NCBI RefSeq assembly: GCF_905147045.1
Contig: NC_065903.1
Span: forward strand, 3,224,001 to 3,288,000
Direction: 5' to 3'
Length of the DNA stretch: 64,000 bases
Origin: Nymphalis io
Taxonomy: Eukaryota; Arthropoda; Insecta; Lepidoptera; Nymphalidae
Position 1 is the first letter of the stretch. Every line of letters starts with the position of its first letter. Shown one piece after another: positions 27,660-42,300 of this stretch. A program made the position numbers and the translations under genes. Below the pieces are notes generated by a model, which had not been told where the DNA came from, searched no databases, and worked only from the letters and a program-made list of their open reading frames with translations.

Positions 27660-30600
27660 GCATATATATATATATATATATATATATATGCTTTAATAAT
27701 ACAACACATGCGCATTGAGGATTTGTGAAAATCAATTTGATAAATTGCAGTAAGTCGCAGACATCCATTATGAGTTAGTGCTATAATTCATAATTGAAAG
27801 GACTCCAAAGTTGCGGGAAGCCCCGGAGACAAACGAATGTCAGCTTGATTAATGATTAATTATTGTTACTCGGCCCATTTTCTCGATATTACTCGAAGGG
27901 ATTAAGGGCTAGATTTTGAAATATTTAGCCTTTGGGCCGCTTGTTCAAAGTTTAGAACAACTTTGCTCCGGTACATATTTTCGGGTATATTTTAGATTTA
28001 GATTATGAACAATTGAACTACTTAAATTTACCAAAACAGACCGGGATTAAAGAGACATCAATTATTAACAATATTACATTCGACAACGTGACAAATATCA
28101 ATTATAATAAGCTTAAGTTTGTACTAATTAGTAAGTTAACTAGAAAAATCTCTACCATATTATTTATTGAAGTTTCTATAGAAAAAAAATATATGAAACT
28201 TATTTGTTAAGCATTGCCTGGACCACCGACTGAAGTTCGAGCATCAGAAATAACGGCGACAACTGTTCGACTAGCGTGGACTTACAGTGGCCCTGAGGAA
28301 CCCCAATATTACGTCATCCAGTACAAACCTAAATACGCTAATCAGGTATGTGATCATTATCCGTTAAAAATAGAATATCTATTTTTTATTTTAAGGCGGA
28401 CGAGCATATAGGCTCCCTGATAGTAAGTGGTCACCAAACGCTGACATTTCTTACAATGCCAATGTCTAAGGAGACATTGGCATTGTAAGAAATGTCAACA
28501 ATCGCTTACATAGCCAATGCGCCACCAACCTTTGGAACTAAGATTTTATGTCCCTTGCGCCTGTAATTACACTGGCTCACTCACCCTTCAAACCGGAACA
28601 CAACAATATCAAGTACTGCTGTTATGCGGTAGAATATCTGATGAGTGGGTGGTACCTACCCAGACGAACTTGCACAAAGCCCTACCACCAGTAAAAATTT
28701 CATACGGATGAACTCGTTAAAATCAATTAATAAAATGCTATTTAAAATTCTTGTTGTAAACTTTTGAACCATAGGTTCATATGTTTTAAAAATAATCCAT
28801 TCCGAATTTAAATTTTTAATTCGTCCCATACAGGCATTTAGTGAGATATCAGGAGTTATCACACAATACTATTCAGTAACAAATCTGTCTCCGTACACTG
28901 AGTATGAAATGTATGTGATTGCTGTTAATAACATCGGTAGAGGCCCGCCATCGGCACCAAGGGTTTTTACTACAGGAGAAACTGGTATGTAGAGTAGTTA
29001 ACGTAGCTATTTTAATATTAAAGCATGTTATATATTTAATATATTATTAATAATGTGTCTGTGTATCATAATTTCTTATATGGTAAAATCACAGCTGTCA
29101 CGGTTATTAAATATTTTATAATGTAATTGAATTTTCATATCGAATATTTTCTTCCTTTTTTATAAGATCTTCGAGTAAACTCTTTTTAATCATTCCATCG
29201 TAACATCTATCATTCGCTTGTTTCGATTTAATTATATTATCGCTTACGATTTCGAATACATAAGTAATTGTTTTGATTGCTTTGAATTCGGTAAATAGGT
29301 TTTGTTTTCTTGCGCTGGTTCCTCAGTTTTATTAAGGTTATTTTGATCGTTTTTTCATGCGAACGCATTAACGCGACGTAACCAATCAACCAATCGCCGC
29401 CGCTTCGTGTAAGTTCGCTTTTGAATGGATTTTTATTGAGATTTGTTTCATTTGCACATTTTTTTATTGTTTTTGTTTTAATAGATTTTAGTCGTAGTGC
29501 GCGTTTTTATTTTTCTATTCATGCACCATTCCTTTATGTTATTGAATAAATTGATACCTATAGATGGTTCACGTCTTTACCCGTTTCTGCTAAAGCACCG
29601 TGTGATAAATGTTTAAATCATTTTCACTCTTCGTTTAACTAATAGTATGTTTTTCCTTCCAGTGGATTCCCTTTATGGAGGTGCAAGTAAGTAAATATAT
29701 GATAAAAGCTTACTATGATTTTATTATAAAAATATGTAATGTATTTGATGATACTCAAAAGGAAGAAAATTCTTTTTGAGCATAAAGTAAGGGAAAATTT
29801 ATTATGTGATCGCTAGACAAACATAATATTCTTAATGGTTCTAGGAGCAATGAGTGTACTCACCAAACTTGAGATTTACATAATTCCTACTGTAACATGA
29901 CTAAGGAGACCAATGTACTGAATCCATTAACAAATTAGATGCGATGACCAGGACGAAGCCTAAACCAAATACACGGTTAAATATTCATAAAGTCCCTTTT
30001 ATGATCTATTACGTAAAATATTATTATACCAAACCAAATATTTTATTTTATTCGACGAGCCAGTTGGCGTGGTTGGTAGATACTTGCCTTTCACGCCGAA
30101 GGTTGTGGGTTCGATTCCCACCCAGGACAGACATTTGTGTGCATGAACATGTCTGTTTGTCTTGAGTCTGGATGTAATTATCTATATAAGTATGTATTTA
30201 CAAAAGAAAAGTAGTATATGTAGTATATCAGTTGTCTGGTTTCCATAGCACAAGCTTTGTACAAGCTTAATTTGGGATCAGATGGCCGTGTGTGAAAAAA
30301 TGTCCCAGGATATTATTATTATATTATTAATTATGTTGAATATTCAATATTTTTCTATTATTCTTACATACTTAAAACTTTGCTTTGAATTATATTTTCT
30401 TTTTATAAAAATAATTTTAACTTCAACGAAATGAACAATTCTTGTATTAATTTATTAATTTGAACAATATTACGCCAATAATGTAACCAATGTCTCATCT
30501 TGCGAAGATATTTTAATTTTATTATATTCTCTTTCTCTTATCTTCTATTGTGTATTACAATGTTCCCGTTTCTTTTCCTAGAAGCTATCACATCTAATTT

Positions 30601-33339
30601 ACTGACATGAAATATTAAATTCGACTTGTCCCGCCTTAAATTACGCGCGGTGTCACAAGACAGACAATAAAAATGGCGCTTGATGAGATGGTAATGAAAA
30701 CGTCGCTACAGGCGAATAAAATTGTTGCCACTTGCTTTTTTTTCTCCTGTGAAATTCTCTTTACGTTTCTAATAAAAGAAAGTTTTTGAGCCGGCGACCC
30801 GAGTTCTGGTCTCAACGAGATTATTGCGTTTTAATATAACAACGCTTTCCAACTTTTATTTGTTTCGTTCTTAGTAAGTATTATAAACATCGAACGAAAT
30901 CTCTCATTGAGTGATGCTCTGCTTTCTCGTACCGGGACGCGATTACGAATACTTTTAAGAAAATTCATCGTGTTCTGTTATTGTCCCATTTCTCGTTGTT
31001 GTTGTGTTCCTTTTGTAAATGTACTCGATTGTGACGAAACGGACCTGACTTAATTCGATATTGCGCTGTTTGAGAATTATTATGGTTATTACAGCGGGCT
31101 TTTAAATTCCGAATCAAATATTGGAGGACAACATATTTCATTTTTGTTCGCTCTTTTCAATTATTAAGATAGGATTGTGTGGAATTGTTATTGTGTATTT
31201 GTTTTTATGCTTATAATCAATAATACGTGGTACGTATCAATAAATTGGTTTAAAAGATTTATTATCTGTTATCTGAATTTTATAGTTTGTATTTACAAAA
31301 GAAAAGTAGTATATGTAGTATATCAGTTGTCTGGTTTCCATAGTACAAGCTTTGCTTAGTTTGGGATCAGATGGCCGTGTGTGAATAATGTTCCAGGATT
31401 TTATTAGTATTATACTGAGTTTTTGTCGGTTATTCTCGATAGTATATTTCACTGTTTTTTTTTTATGTAGTCGTGTTATAAAGGACAGTTTAAAATTGCC
31501 TACACGAATAAAGTATATTTTGGGTTTGATTTTGCTACGACTTTGTAATGTATGAATACTGAATCTGCCTCAAAGAACTCATCAATTTGTAGAGCTGCAA
31601 GTTTGTAGACGCGAATTTCTAGGAAATCATTAAAGTTCTATGTATTTGACTTAAAGCGACGTTGCATTAAAATGTCAAACATGGTTCTATTTGATTTCAA
31701 TTTGTGTAATTTTACTAACACTATTATCATTCTAACATCATGATGGCTTGTATACTGTTGTATGGAAAAAAATCTTTACTCTTCTTATTTTATACTTAAT
31801 AACGCCTTAGCACGTATCATTCGGAATTGCTAAAAATTTTCAAAAATCTTTCAGCCAGTCAGTTATTTTATATATATATATATATATATAGATTGATGCT
31901 CTTCATATAAACTTCGTTAATAGTTTATTTTCTCTGAGAAAATTCACACTTCTTAGCGCTCTTAATAATAAAAATATTATGCTTATTAGTATAATATTTT
32001 TTATAATGTCATTACAAATTACAAACATAAGCAAAAAAAAAAAACTTTTTTCTGCAATCATTCTAAATTGGAAAAAAGTATGTATACACTTGGTGAACTT
32101 TAGTTTATTCAGTGTCTACATAATACATACTTGGAAGAAGCATATAATTTAACATTTCCTTTCAGAACCTGGGTCAGCGCCGAGAAATGTCCAAGTTCGA
32201 CCTCTGAGCTCCAGCACAATGGTGATTCAATGGGATGAACCGGAGACGCCTAACGGTCAAGTAACGGTATGACATTACATTAACTAGCCACCCCTAAAGT
32301 TTCAAATTATTTTGTTAATAAAATTTGTTTCTTGGGAAACAGAGTTGGATATTGGTTTATAAGACGTCTACTTAATATATACAACATATATATAACAGTA
32401 ATTACTGTGTTATATCAAGCAAATATACAGTACAGTAACAGCCTGTTATTGTCCCACTGCTGGGCTAAGGCCTCCTCTCCCTTTTGAGGAGAAGGTAGAA
32501 GCAAATATGTGGTAGTAGAATTAAAATTGATTTTTGAATGAATTCCGATTAACGATAACTTAAAAGCAAACAATTTAATGGAAAAACATCGAAGTTTTTA
32601 GTCAATATAGTATTGATATGCCTTACTGTAATCACTCGAAAAGTAAGTAAAGTAACAACCTGGGAATGTTCCACTGCTAAGTTAAGGCCTCCTCGCCTTT
32701 TTCGAGGAGAAGGATTGGAGCTTATTCCACCACGTTGCTCCAATGTGGGTTGTGTATTCTACACATGTAGCAGAATTTCAATGAAATTAAACACATGCAG
32801 GTTTTCTCATGACGTTTTCAGTCACCGTCAAGCGCGAGATGAATTATAAACACAAATTAAGCACATGAAAAATCAGTGGTGCTTGCCCACGATCATCGGT
32901 TAAGATTCACGCTTTCACTCGTTCACTCGTATAATGATGTATGTGACGTCATTATGAAATTAAATTGTTTGATTTTGTTTTCAGGGGTACAAAATTTATT
33001 ACACCTCAGATCCGTCTCAACTTTTGCAATCTTGGCACTCCCAAATGGTAAGTTAAACTTCCAGAAGGCAATTAGTCTATATAGTATACCAACATAGTTG
33101 TATTACTAGCCGATATTCTTGAGTATGTTATAATTTCTGCTTAATTTCGTAATTTTAAATTCGGAACATATTTTTTTTTAATTAAGTTTCTAAACATAAC
33201 ACAAGGCACATGTGCAGAAAAAAACGAAGATGCAGTACATGAAATTATGTTACTGGCCCGATGTCTACGGCTGTCAATACACAGACGCAAAGTAATTGTA
33301 GGTTGTAAGAATAACGGTTTATGTATGTATTATATATAT

Positions 33340-33386
<47 letters not shown>

Positions 33387-36300
33387 GGAACGAACAAAAA
33401 GAACTAAGACTTGAATTTTTTTCCAAAATGGCAGTCGATCCGTTATCGTTTCCCCAAAAACGATCCTTTATATGCATAAATAATATATGTATTACATACG
33501 TATTATACGGAAGGAAAAAACACCAAATGATGACTTACGATAGTAAAATTTATGTTGCAATTGGAACGGACAAAATAATGATCCGGTTTTTTTTCAATGG
33601 AGCAATCGGTATCGCTGCAGTCGCTTTGTTGCATTCGCGCCTATCTTGAATGCGAGCAGCGTTACACTTTTATGTATTTATTTTATTATTTATTATACAT
33701 ATATATATATTTTATTCAATTTAGGATACACATCAGTTTCAAGTGCTAAAATTTAGTTTTGGTTATCAAATGATACTGTTAATAGTATCGTGAATGCCCA
33801 ATTGATTTCTTAAAACATCCTTCTTTTGCGATTATCAAAGATTCCCAATATTGCTTAAAATATAACTAAACTATGAAACTAAGCTATGAAAACTATATAG
33901 ATATATTTTTGACGATATAAACTTTTATTATTGCATTTTATTAAATTATTTCAATAAACCAACAAAATACCTTCCAAAGAATGAAAGAATTAGTCTTTTA
34001 GTTCGATTCTGTAATTTAGAAGAATGATTTTAAAGGGTATATTAATAAGTGTCCGGCGGATAAAACCGTTACCATGTCAGTGATTTCAATCTCTATACAG
34101 ATGGACAATAATCACCTGACAACAATCAGCGAGCTGACCCCTCACACGGTGTACACAATACGCGTGCAAGCCTTCACGTCCGTCGGTCCCGGACCAATAT
34201 CCGCCCCTGTACAAGTTAAAACCCAACAAGGTACGTATCCGGTACTTGAAATTGCCAACATTATGTAATATTCTATTCACTATTTATTATTTGAACTATT
34301 CTTTAAGAACAGATTCGAAAATCACCGCAGAAAACGGTCGTGAAATGTCAGAATGTGATATGCGATATTGACCATAATAATTTGTCGACTTTTCACTGGT
34401 GGGTAATGAAATGAGTTCTCACAGAATTTCACTGCAGATAACACTAAGTACACATGTTGCTGGTATTTTTTTTTTTAATAATTTTCCACCTAATAAACTA
34501 GAAGCATATATTAAAACTTACTTTAATAGACAAAGTACATTCCGTAAGTAATATATTAATGATAATGTCAAATCTATAAAACGTTTAATTTAATCAAATA
34601 TTTTTATCACAGAAAAATAAATTGACTGATATTTATTGACTTGATAATTATTTTTTACGAGCCAGTTATATTTAAAAATACATATTTTAAAACAATGTAT
34701 GCCAAAAATTGCGTATTTTCGAAGTATTTGTAATTTATTTTTCAACTAAACGTGAGAACAATAGTCCAAGGAGTTACGGTCTTAACTACAACAACAGGGA
34801 TTCGTTAACCTTTCTGTAAAATAAAATAACCCTATCAATTTATAAATGTATTTTATACATAGGTGTACCCTCTCAACCTTCAAACCTCGTGGCAGTCGAA
34901 GCCGGTGAAACATCAGTGACTCTCTCGTGGAGAAGGCCAGCTCATGCTGGAGACAATATAGTTTCCTATGAGCTGTATTGGAACGATACATACGCTAAGG
35001 AACACCACAGGAAGTAAGTCGGTATATAGTTGTATCTGGAGATTGAGTTTTAGTGTTTATTTTACACGGTAGTACGATATTTAAATAGGAAACTATAACC
35101 TCGTGGCTTAATCTATGATTTGACTGCCTCGTTGGTCTTGTGGCAAGATATAAAGTTGCAGATTCCGAGGTCCTGGATTCAAACCTCAAGTCGGCCCAAT
35201 AAATTGTTATTGAGTTTTTATCTCGAAAATTCTCAGTATAGCAGCCCGGAGTTTGGAAGTTCTAAGTTTGTACACTCCCGTGCCTCCCGTGCGGAAAGCA
35301 CGAAAAGCCATTGGTCCGGCGCCTAAACTCTTTCCGGTCGTATCAGATCACCGTCCTACTGGATTATGAGAGTGAGGGAATAGATGCTAAACCTAAAAGT
35401 TTGAAAGGTTCGAAAGTATACCACCCAGTGACCAATGATTAAATTGAAAACTATTAAACTTAGTATTGCTTCATTTATTAAAAAGTATGTATGTAAGTAT
35501 GTGTTATTACAGGCACGAAGGACATGCATCTGAATACGAGTAACAATATTACATTTTCGAAGCTATTATAGCAGGCGAACTTCACTCGATAAGTTTGTTT
35601 TGCAATCGTATTAATAAAAACTAAAATTCACTATCTGTTTCGTCCTAAATAAATCATTTAAATTGAAGTGAATAAATAACATTTTGTATATCGTGGTCGT
35701 GCCTAGACGGATACCGATAACCGAGACGTACACCCTGAACGGGCTGTACCCCAACACGCTGTACTACATCTGGCTGGCGGCGCGCTCGCAGCGCGGCGAG
35801 GGCGCCACCACGCCGCCCATCGCCGTGCGCACCAAGCAGTACGGTACGTGCGGCGGAGCGAGCTCGTGCGGGGAGGGGCCTTGCTGTATTCGAAATATAA
35901 TGGACCGTATTATACTCCCTCCGCTCGTTCCAGCCATTATGTGTTTAAGTGGAATTTCAATGTTTGAAATTGAATTTCATAACCTTAGAGGGATATTCGC
36001 GAACAGTAAAGCCTCGTCCCGCTCGACGCGATTTGAATATGAGAGAAAGTAATGTGTGAGTTTTTCAGGTAATTCGTAATGTAATATTTCACATAAAAGC
36101 ACCTGCCCGGCACGCTGCCAGTAATATACAGCACAAGCACCAAGTTTTATATCACGATAATATGTGTTTTGTATTTGTAAATTCGTCGAATGGGGTAACG
36201 TGTACGCATCGGCGTAGGACTCGATTGGCTCGAACGTTTAGAAGAATTACGTCGAATGCGTACACTGTACTCGTAACTCTAGTAGCTTTATGTTGTTCGT

Positions 36301-39300
36301 ATATTTTATATCCGACGAGGCACCGCCTCGAGTGACCTTTTATTTTTTTTATTATTTTTTACATACAACTGCCACGACACGAACAACATCGAACGTAACT
36401 TTGATAATATCACTATTCCATTTTGTGAACAAACACATCGATTCTAAAAACGCGCTTGTAATGCTGTTCGTGCCGTAATAGAACATAATGATCACAATTT
36501 TCTTCCGACAGGAGAAAGTGTGACGGATGACGCATAGAGATGTATGGGCGAGCGGATCCTACAATCACACCACACTAATTTGTGCATGCTCGACTTTATT
36601 TTGACGACTCGCGTCGTTTTTGTTTTTCATTATAATTTTTGGGCACATTTCATTTATTTTTTTGGTTTAACAAATGGCATTCAGTGATTGCATCGGGTTC
36701 GGTTAGGGTTGCCGGGGAGCGCGACATCATACTTCACAGGTGCTCAGGTCATGGAATGTTCCCCCCCTTTACGAATTGAGCTTGTTTAGTTCCCGGAGCA
36801 CCCCCGATGAATGTGACTGCCGTGGCTGTATCTCCTACCGCCATTCGGGTGTCATGGCAGCCCCCGCCGGCCGAGCAGGCAAATGGACGGATCGCCTACT
36901 ACAAACTTCTTTGCGTGGAATCCGGGAGGGGAGATTCGGAGGCCACAGTGGTGAAACTGAACCAGACGAGCTTCGTACTGGACGAGTTGCGTCGCTGGAC
37001 GGAGTACCGCATATGGGTACTGGCGGGCACCAGCGTTGGCGATGGACCCGCTTCGTACCCGGTCACCGTCCGCACTCACGAAGACGGTACGTTTCGATAC
37101 AACACTACTCATTTAACTAATATGCTCAATTTTATGATTAACTACATTTGACCGTCAAGATAAAAAAATACAATTATAAACATATGTGAAAGTTAAATAT
37201 TCGGTACCACAGATTTATTTCAATAAGTTTCTACATAAAATTGAGCCAAAATATTCATTGGAAATAAAAGCTATTAATGATGAAATACCTAACAAATGAT
37301 GAAATGTGAGAGGTTCAGTATTGGCCAAAAGTTAAACGAAAAACTTTCAAAAATAATAAATATTATAAATAATAGTAATAAATTTGAATTCGAACCGCTG
37401 ACATTTCATTTCTACTCATACAATAATCAACCATGATAATGATTCTCATTTTAATAAAACAATTGTTGTGTTAAAGCCGGAGCTATGGAGGGTGGTATAA
37501 TAAATTCTACAAATTCATTCGTATTGAAAAGTATTAATGTGAAAGTTGAAAATTGCACACTTAATTATGAATGATTTTGTAGCAATGATTTAATCAGAAA
37601 CGATAGAATGGATATAATTTAGCGTGTTAAATGAATTTACGTAAATAATTGTAAGCAATTTCGCACCTCAGAATAGTCGCAAATTATTTCCGTTCCCGTC
37701 GTAATAATCTTGATATGCAAATGTTTGTTCATTCTAAATTGTTGGTGGGACCCTTTTAATAAATTACAATTCCGCAAATAATTAACTTCGTATTTGATTT
37801 ACGAAATAGATTTTATAACCAAGTTTACTAATATCATTCTTTTCTTTTGTTCCCTTTCTATGAGCATATAGCAGGATTCTAAACAAGGAGGTTAAATCTC
37901 GTAACCAAGTTTTAATATGCTTGCCGATGAATTTAACTGTATTATTATTATTTTGTCATTCGATTTCACTGTATATTTGTCGTTATTAAAAGCGGCATAG
38001 AGTTGATATTTCCACTCACTTGTCACATGTAATGATTTTTTCATTCGATGACGCGTCTCATTGACACGTCATTATTTCGCTAAAGATGGCACTCACTGAA
38101 ATGCAAAGTTATATTGCACCTGGTATAGTGTCGACGGCACCGTTATATATTGATTTTGACGCACAGTTGTTAAGTATTTAGCAATATACACAATTTTGCA
38201 TGCTTTCTTTAACGACACAGCACCATTTTTCGTTCAGTTGATTTCACTGGGCACCCGATAGGTTTGTCTTGTGGAACACATTTACACATTTTTTCAATTC
38301 GATATATTGATTTGTGTGAAGCAAGAATAGCACTTTTAGGAGCACTCAGCACCACTAGCGACGACACAAGGTGAGAGAGCGAGTGCGTGGCATAACATGG
38401 AATGACTAGACGACCTACTGAGACCCATGAACCAGTATTGCGATGCACAAGCCGATACGTCGGAGCACAGCAATTCAGAGGGCATTTACGGACGACCGCT
38501 AGTTTACATTTCAGCTCCGAAGTGATCTCATGCAATTCAAACGGTCGGTCAAATTTTAATTTATCATTTTACATAATACCTTCCTTACTGTCTCTTTGAA
38601 ACGTACGGCCTTTGCATCGCAAAATTACGAAACGTTCGAATCACGTTTCTAAGTGGGTCCGTGGTCATTCAGCCCGACACGCACCACGGCCCGAGCGCCG
38701 CATTTGAATACCAATACCGTCCTACACGACACGCGCGCATGCTATACTACTCACAACTATCTCTACTCAATACTCTCCGACTATACTCTTAGCGTAAAAG
38801 CAGCGGATAAAACTGACAATGATCCTGAGGATCCTCTCTCATTACTTGGTCACACCCGAAAAGAATCCAAAGGATCAGATCCGCTATGCTCTGCACCTAT
38901 ATACCCCAACTGCTCAGCTCGGTCTAGACTACGCGCTATTTCTACTTCTTTCCCTCTGTCTCTATCTATCTGACTTACTGTAAAGCTAAAACTTCTCGCC
39001 AGTAGACGTTTCTCTTTTCCTCTCTCTTCTGTATACTCTATCAAACTATCGTCGTGCATGCACACTAGAATATATTGTGACATACAGACTACTACGCCTA
39101 ACGTACGCTAATGCCTTTGACGAGGAAAGAACAGAATCGAAGGGACGCTACTCGACAGTTCAGCTACAGATCATATAAATATATATCTAATTTTATACTG
39201 AACAGTTTTCGAAGATATACAGCCAACGGACAATGACACAGACACCTTCACAAAACATCACTGTGGATAGCAACACAAGGTACAATGGATCACACACACA

Positions 39301-42300
39301 GCAGCAGGTGGCGCTCAATGAAAACAAGACAACACAGATGAGCACACACACATAGACCGGCGCCGTCGCCCTAATCAATACATGTGCGTGTGAGTGAACC
39401 GCCTACGTCAAGGGATATAAAAACGGCCCCTTACGTGCCTTGTCTTCTACTGCTCACTAAAGTCTTCAAAACGTTGAATATTTTTATAATACGAGATTCG
39501 TCTTTACTAATGCAACGTACGAGAAAATTTACGCCCCATGCGAGAAATAAATTTATATTCCCAGTCGTGTCATGTACATGTGAGCAGAAAAAGGCGATGC
39601 ACGCGAGCATAGACCGACACCGACGTCCCAAGCGGCTTAACCCAAATGCGCCTCCTAAAGAGCTCAAAATACACGAGGAAGTGAAATAAGAGTATCCCCT
39701 ATTTGCCGACAAGCGTTCTACTCGTAATCTCTCACTTAGTAGTTCCGTTCGCCCTGCAATGTTCGCACAATTTGTCTTAAATGTATTTGAATGCGTTTTT
39801 CTCTTTTTTCTCTCGTCACTGACTTTGTATGGGCCGCTGGTAACCCGTACAGCTATCAAGAGTGAGTATAAATTACTATAGTGCTTGTATTTATGTGCGT
39901 TTGTGCTTGTGCCTAAGCTTTATGTAGTTTGTTCTTCCTAGCACAATTATCTGTAAACCTGTTTAAAACAATCTGCAAGCGGTAAAAATATTTCAAGGAC
40001 GCATGTTTTTGTGTCTGTCTGATAACTAAGATTTGGTGTGTTCTCCTACTTAAAAACGTGGCACTGAGTCTTACTTGCAACCTTTGATCCCTTGCAGAGT
40101 GTGTTACGATACATACTGTTTAGAATAGCAATGCTGCCTCTGATTATAATCTTTATAGATGACTTACTAAATGTTAATTCTTTGTAAAGCTTGACGATTT
40201 TAGTTGATCTAACGATGTGGATTGGAAGGTAATCGATTTTAATTGGTTTGGAAGATGTGAAAGGGCGTAAAATTTATTTTGATCAGTGTGTGTTGGTATT
40301 CAAATGCCCGATCGAGATGCTGAGCGGCGGAATACGTCGCGACCGAAATACTCTATCAGCATGACCGACGGGGACTACCGACCGCACATCATGAACTCTT
40401 TTTTTTACTGATAAAATTTCGCAATGCTTACCGATAAGCCTTCGAAGCTTTATTCCAATTTAGCCCTTTAAACGTTAAGCTTAAGGTAGTTTTCTAGCAC
40501 GCTCCCTTAGATGCTGATAGGGCATTTAGGTCTGAATTCGGAAATGTACGGCTCAAACTTTTCTAACATATTCCTTGTATGCTCACAGTGCCCGGAGAAC
40601 CTCAAGAAGTTAAAGTGAACGCCATCAATTCGACGTCTATTCATGTGACGTGGAAGCCGCCTCCGGAAAAAGAGAAAAACGGTATCATAAGAGGTTATCA
40701 CGTTCACGTGCAAGAAGTGAGAGAAGAGGTAAGAATGTAATGATTATCGCAGGCCTATACAATAGTTCTTAATCGTGCAGGATATTCGTAAGACTTTTTG
40801 GAAAGGTTGACTTTTTCAAAACACGCAGGTTTTCTCAGAATGTTTCTCTTTTTAGGCGAAAATTATATATTTATTTTTTAACCAAAGTTTTCGATATCGT
40901 TATCAATATTATAAAGGAAAATATGAGTTAGTTTGTGTAATGACTTGCCCCTACTTCACACGCGCGGGTATGAAATCTAGTATTTCCTCTACAATTAGTA
41001 CTTAAATGGCTTAATCCACAGAAAGGTGTTCCTTACTTTGGACTATAGAGGAGTATTTAAAGTTTATATAATGAATAAATCATTATTTGAATACTATCTT
41101 AGCGCTTTTTTCCTGTTAATGCTTTAAAGAAAGTTGATATGTCCGAGTTCAGTTAATGTAAAATGCCGTGATGTGTCTAATAATTTTAGCTAATACTTAC
41201 TTTTTTTTTGTTCGTGTATTAAAACATTTACATTATACTAAGAAAATTTACTGAAAAAGGGGCTACTTACATAAGATTACTTAAAAACACTCCTCTACCA
41301 GATAGCTAAATTAATTAGAGGCTATATACAAAATTTTAGGTATAAAACAAAAAAGTACCAAGAATATAGTTGGGTATTTATTCAATTATACTATAATTAC
41401 ACTTTATAATTATAATGCACATGTATGTCTCTAATTATAACTGCCTACTTCATGTATTGACTATCCACTGAAGCTGCTGATCTCGAGATCTTCTTCTTGG
41501 GTTTTTCTGTCAATAAATTCTAAGTATACTGTGTGTTTGATACTTGCCAGTATTTAGACTCCTTTATATCTGAAAGCTATGTCGATAGAGTCCTGCGCAT
41601 GAATTATTCCGGTCGTGCTGGATTGCCGTTGCATCGGATTATAAGACAGAATAGAGAATGTACTTGTGTTTGCGCACACTTCTACAATATAACATATTCT
41701 ACATAGCGAACTATTATTTCTATTTAGAATGACTGCCGTAAAATCAGATATGGTATCTGAAGTATCAAGCTAAAAATTGGGACGTTTGTGTCACTTTAAA
41801 TTAACAGTATAATGTTTTGTATTAACTATATAAATAAATACGTGTAAACAAAACAATCTTTGCTATTTCTTTGCGTTACAGGTACACAAACACGATGATG
41901 GTTTTATTTATATAGAAAATTACAATATTCAACACAGTATAATAATTATATTGCTTATCGTTAAGAATCTCTCAACGAGAACACATAGAAACATATGCAT
42001 AAGTACTATCCGTTTATTTTGAGAAGGCCTACATCGGCCGTTACAAAATAATGTTATGCTGTTGACACTGTTATTTTTATTGTAACCAAATTGTAATTGT
42101 GTAAATTGGTTTAAAACTGTTTATGTTAAATGTTAACATATTTGATAGTATGGTAACATACATTTATTAATATTAATAAGGAAGAACAGAATAATGGCTT
42201 CAATTTAATAACAACGGCTTAAAAGAAAATCTTTTTATTGAGTTTAGTTACGTACAGTATCTGCTATCATAGACAATAGACAGAAAAACAAGAGGCAATA

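Noticed and set aside
28214..28411. Methionine-initiated ORF starting in the FN1 exon
   Set aside because: The ATG is created at the acceptor boundary and the ORF reads into the intron. Homology shows that translation enters from the upstream exon.
30062..30135. tRNA-like sequence with good A- and B-boxes
   Set aside because: The same head-plus-body recurs at 48474-48717 and the body alone at 31285, so it is the head of SINE family D and not a functional tRNA gene.
39384..39859. ORFs of 101 codons (+) and 142 codons (-) in the FN4-FN5 intron
   Set aside because: They overlap on opposite strands, have no recognisable domain, and have no splice connection to Lar exons. Kept only as part of the compositional-island finding.
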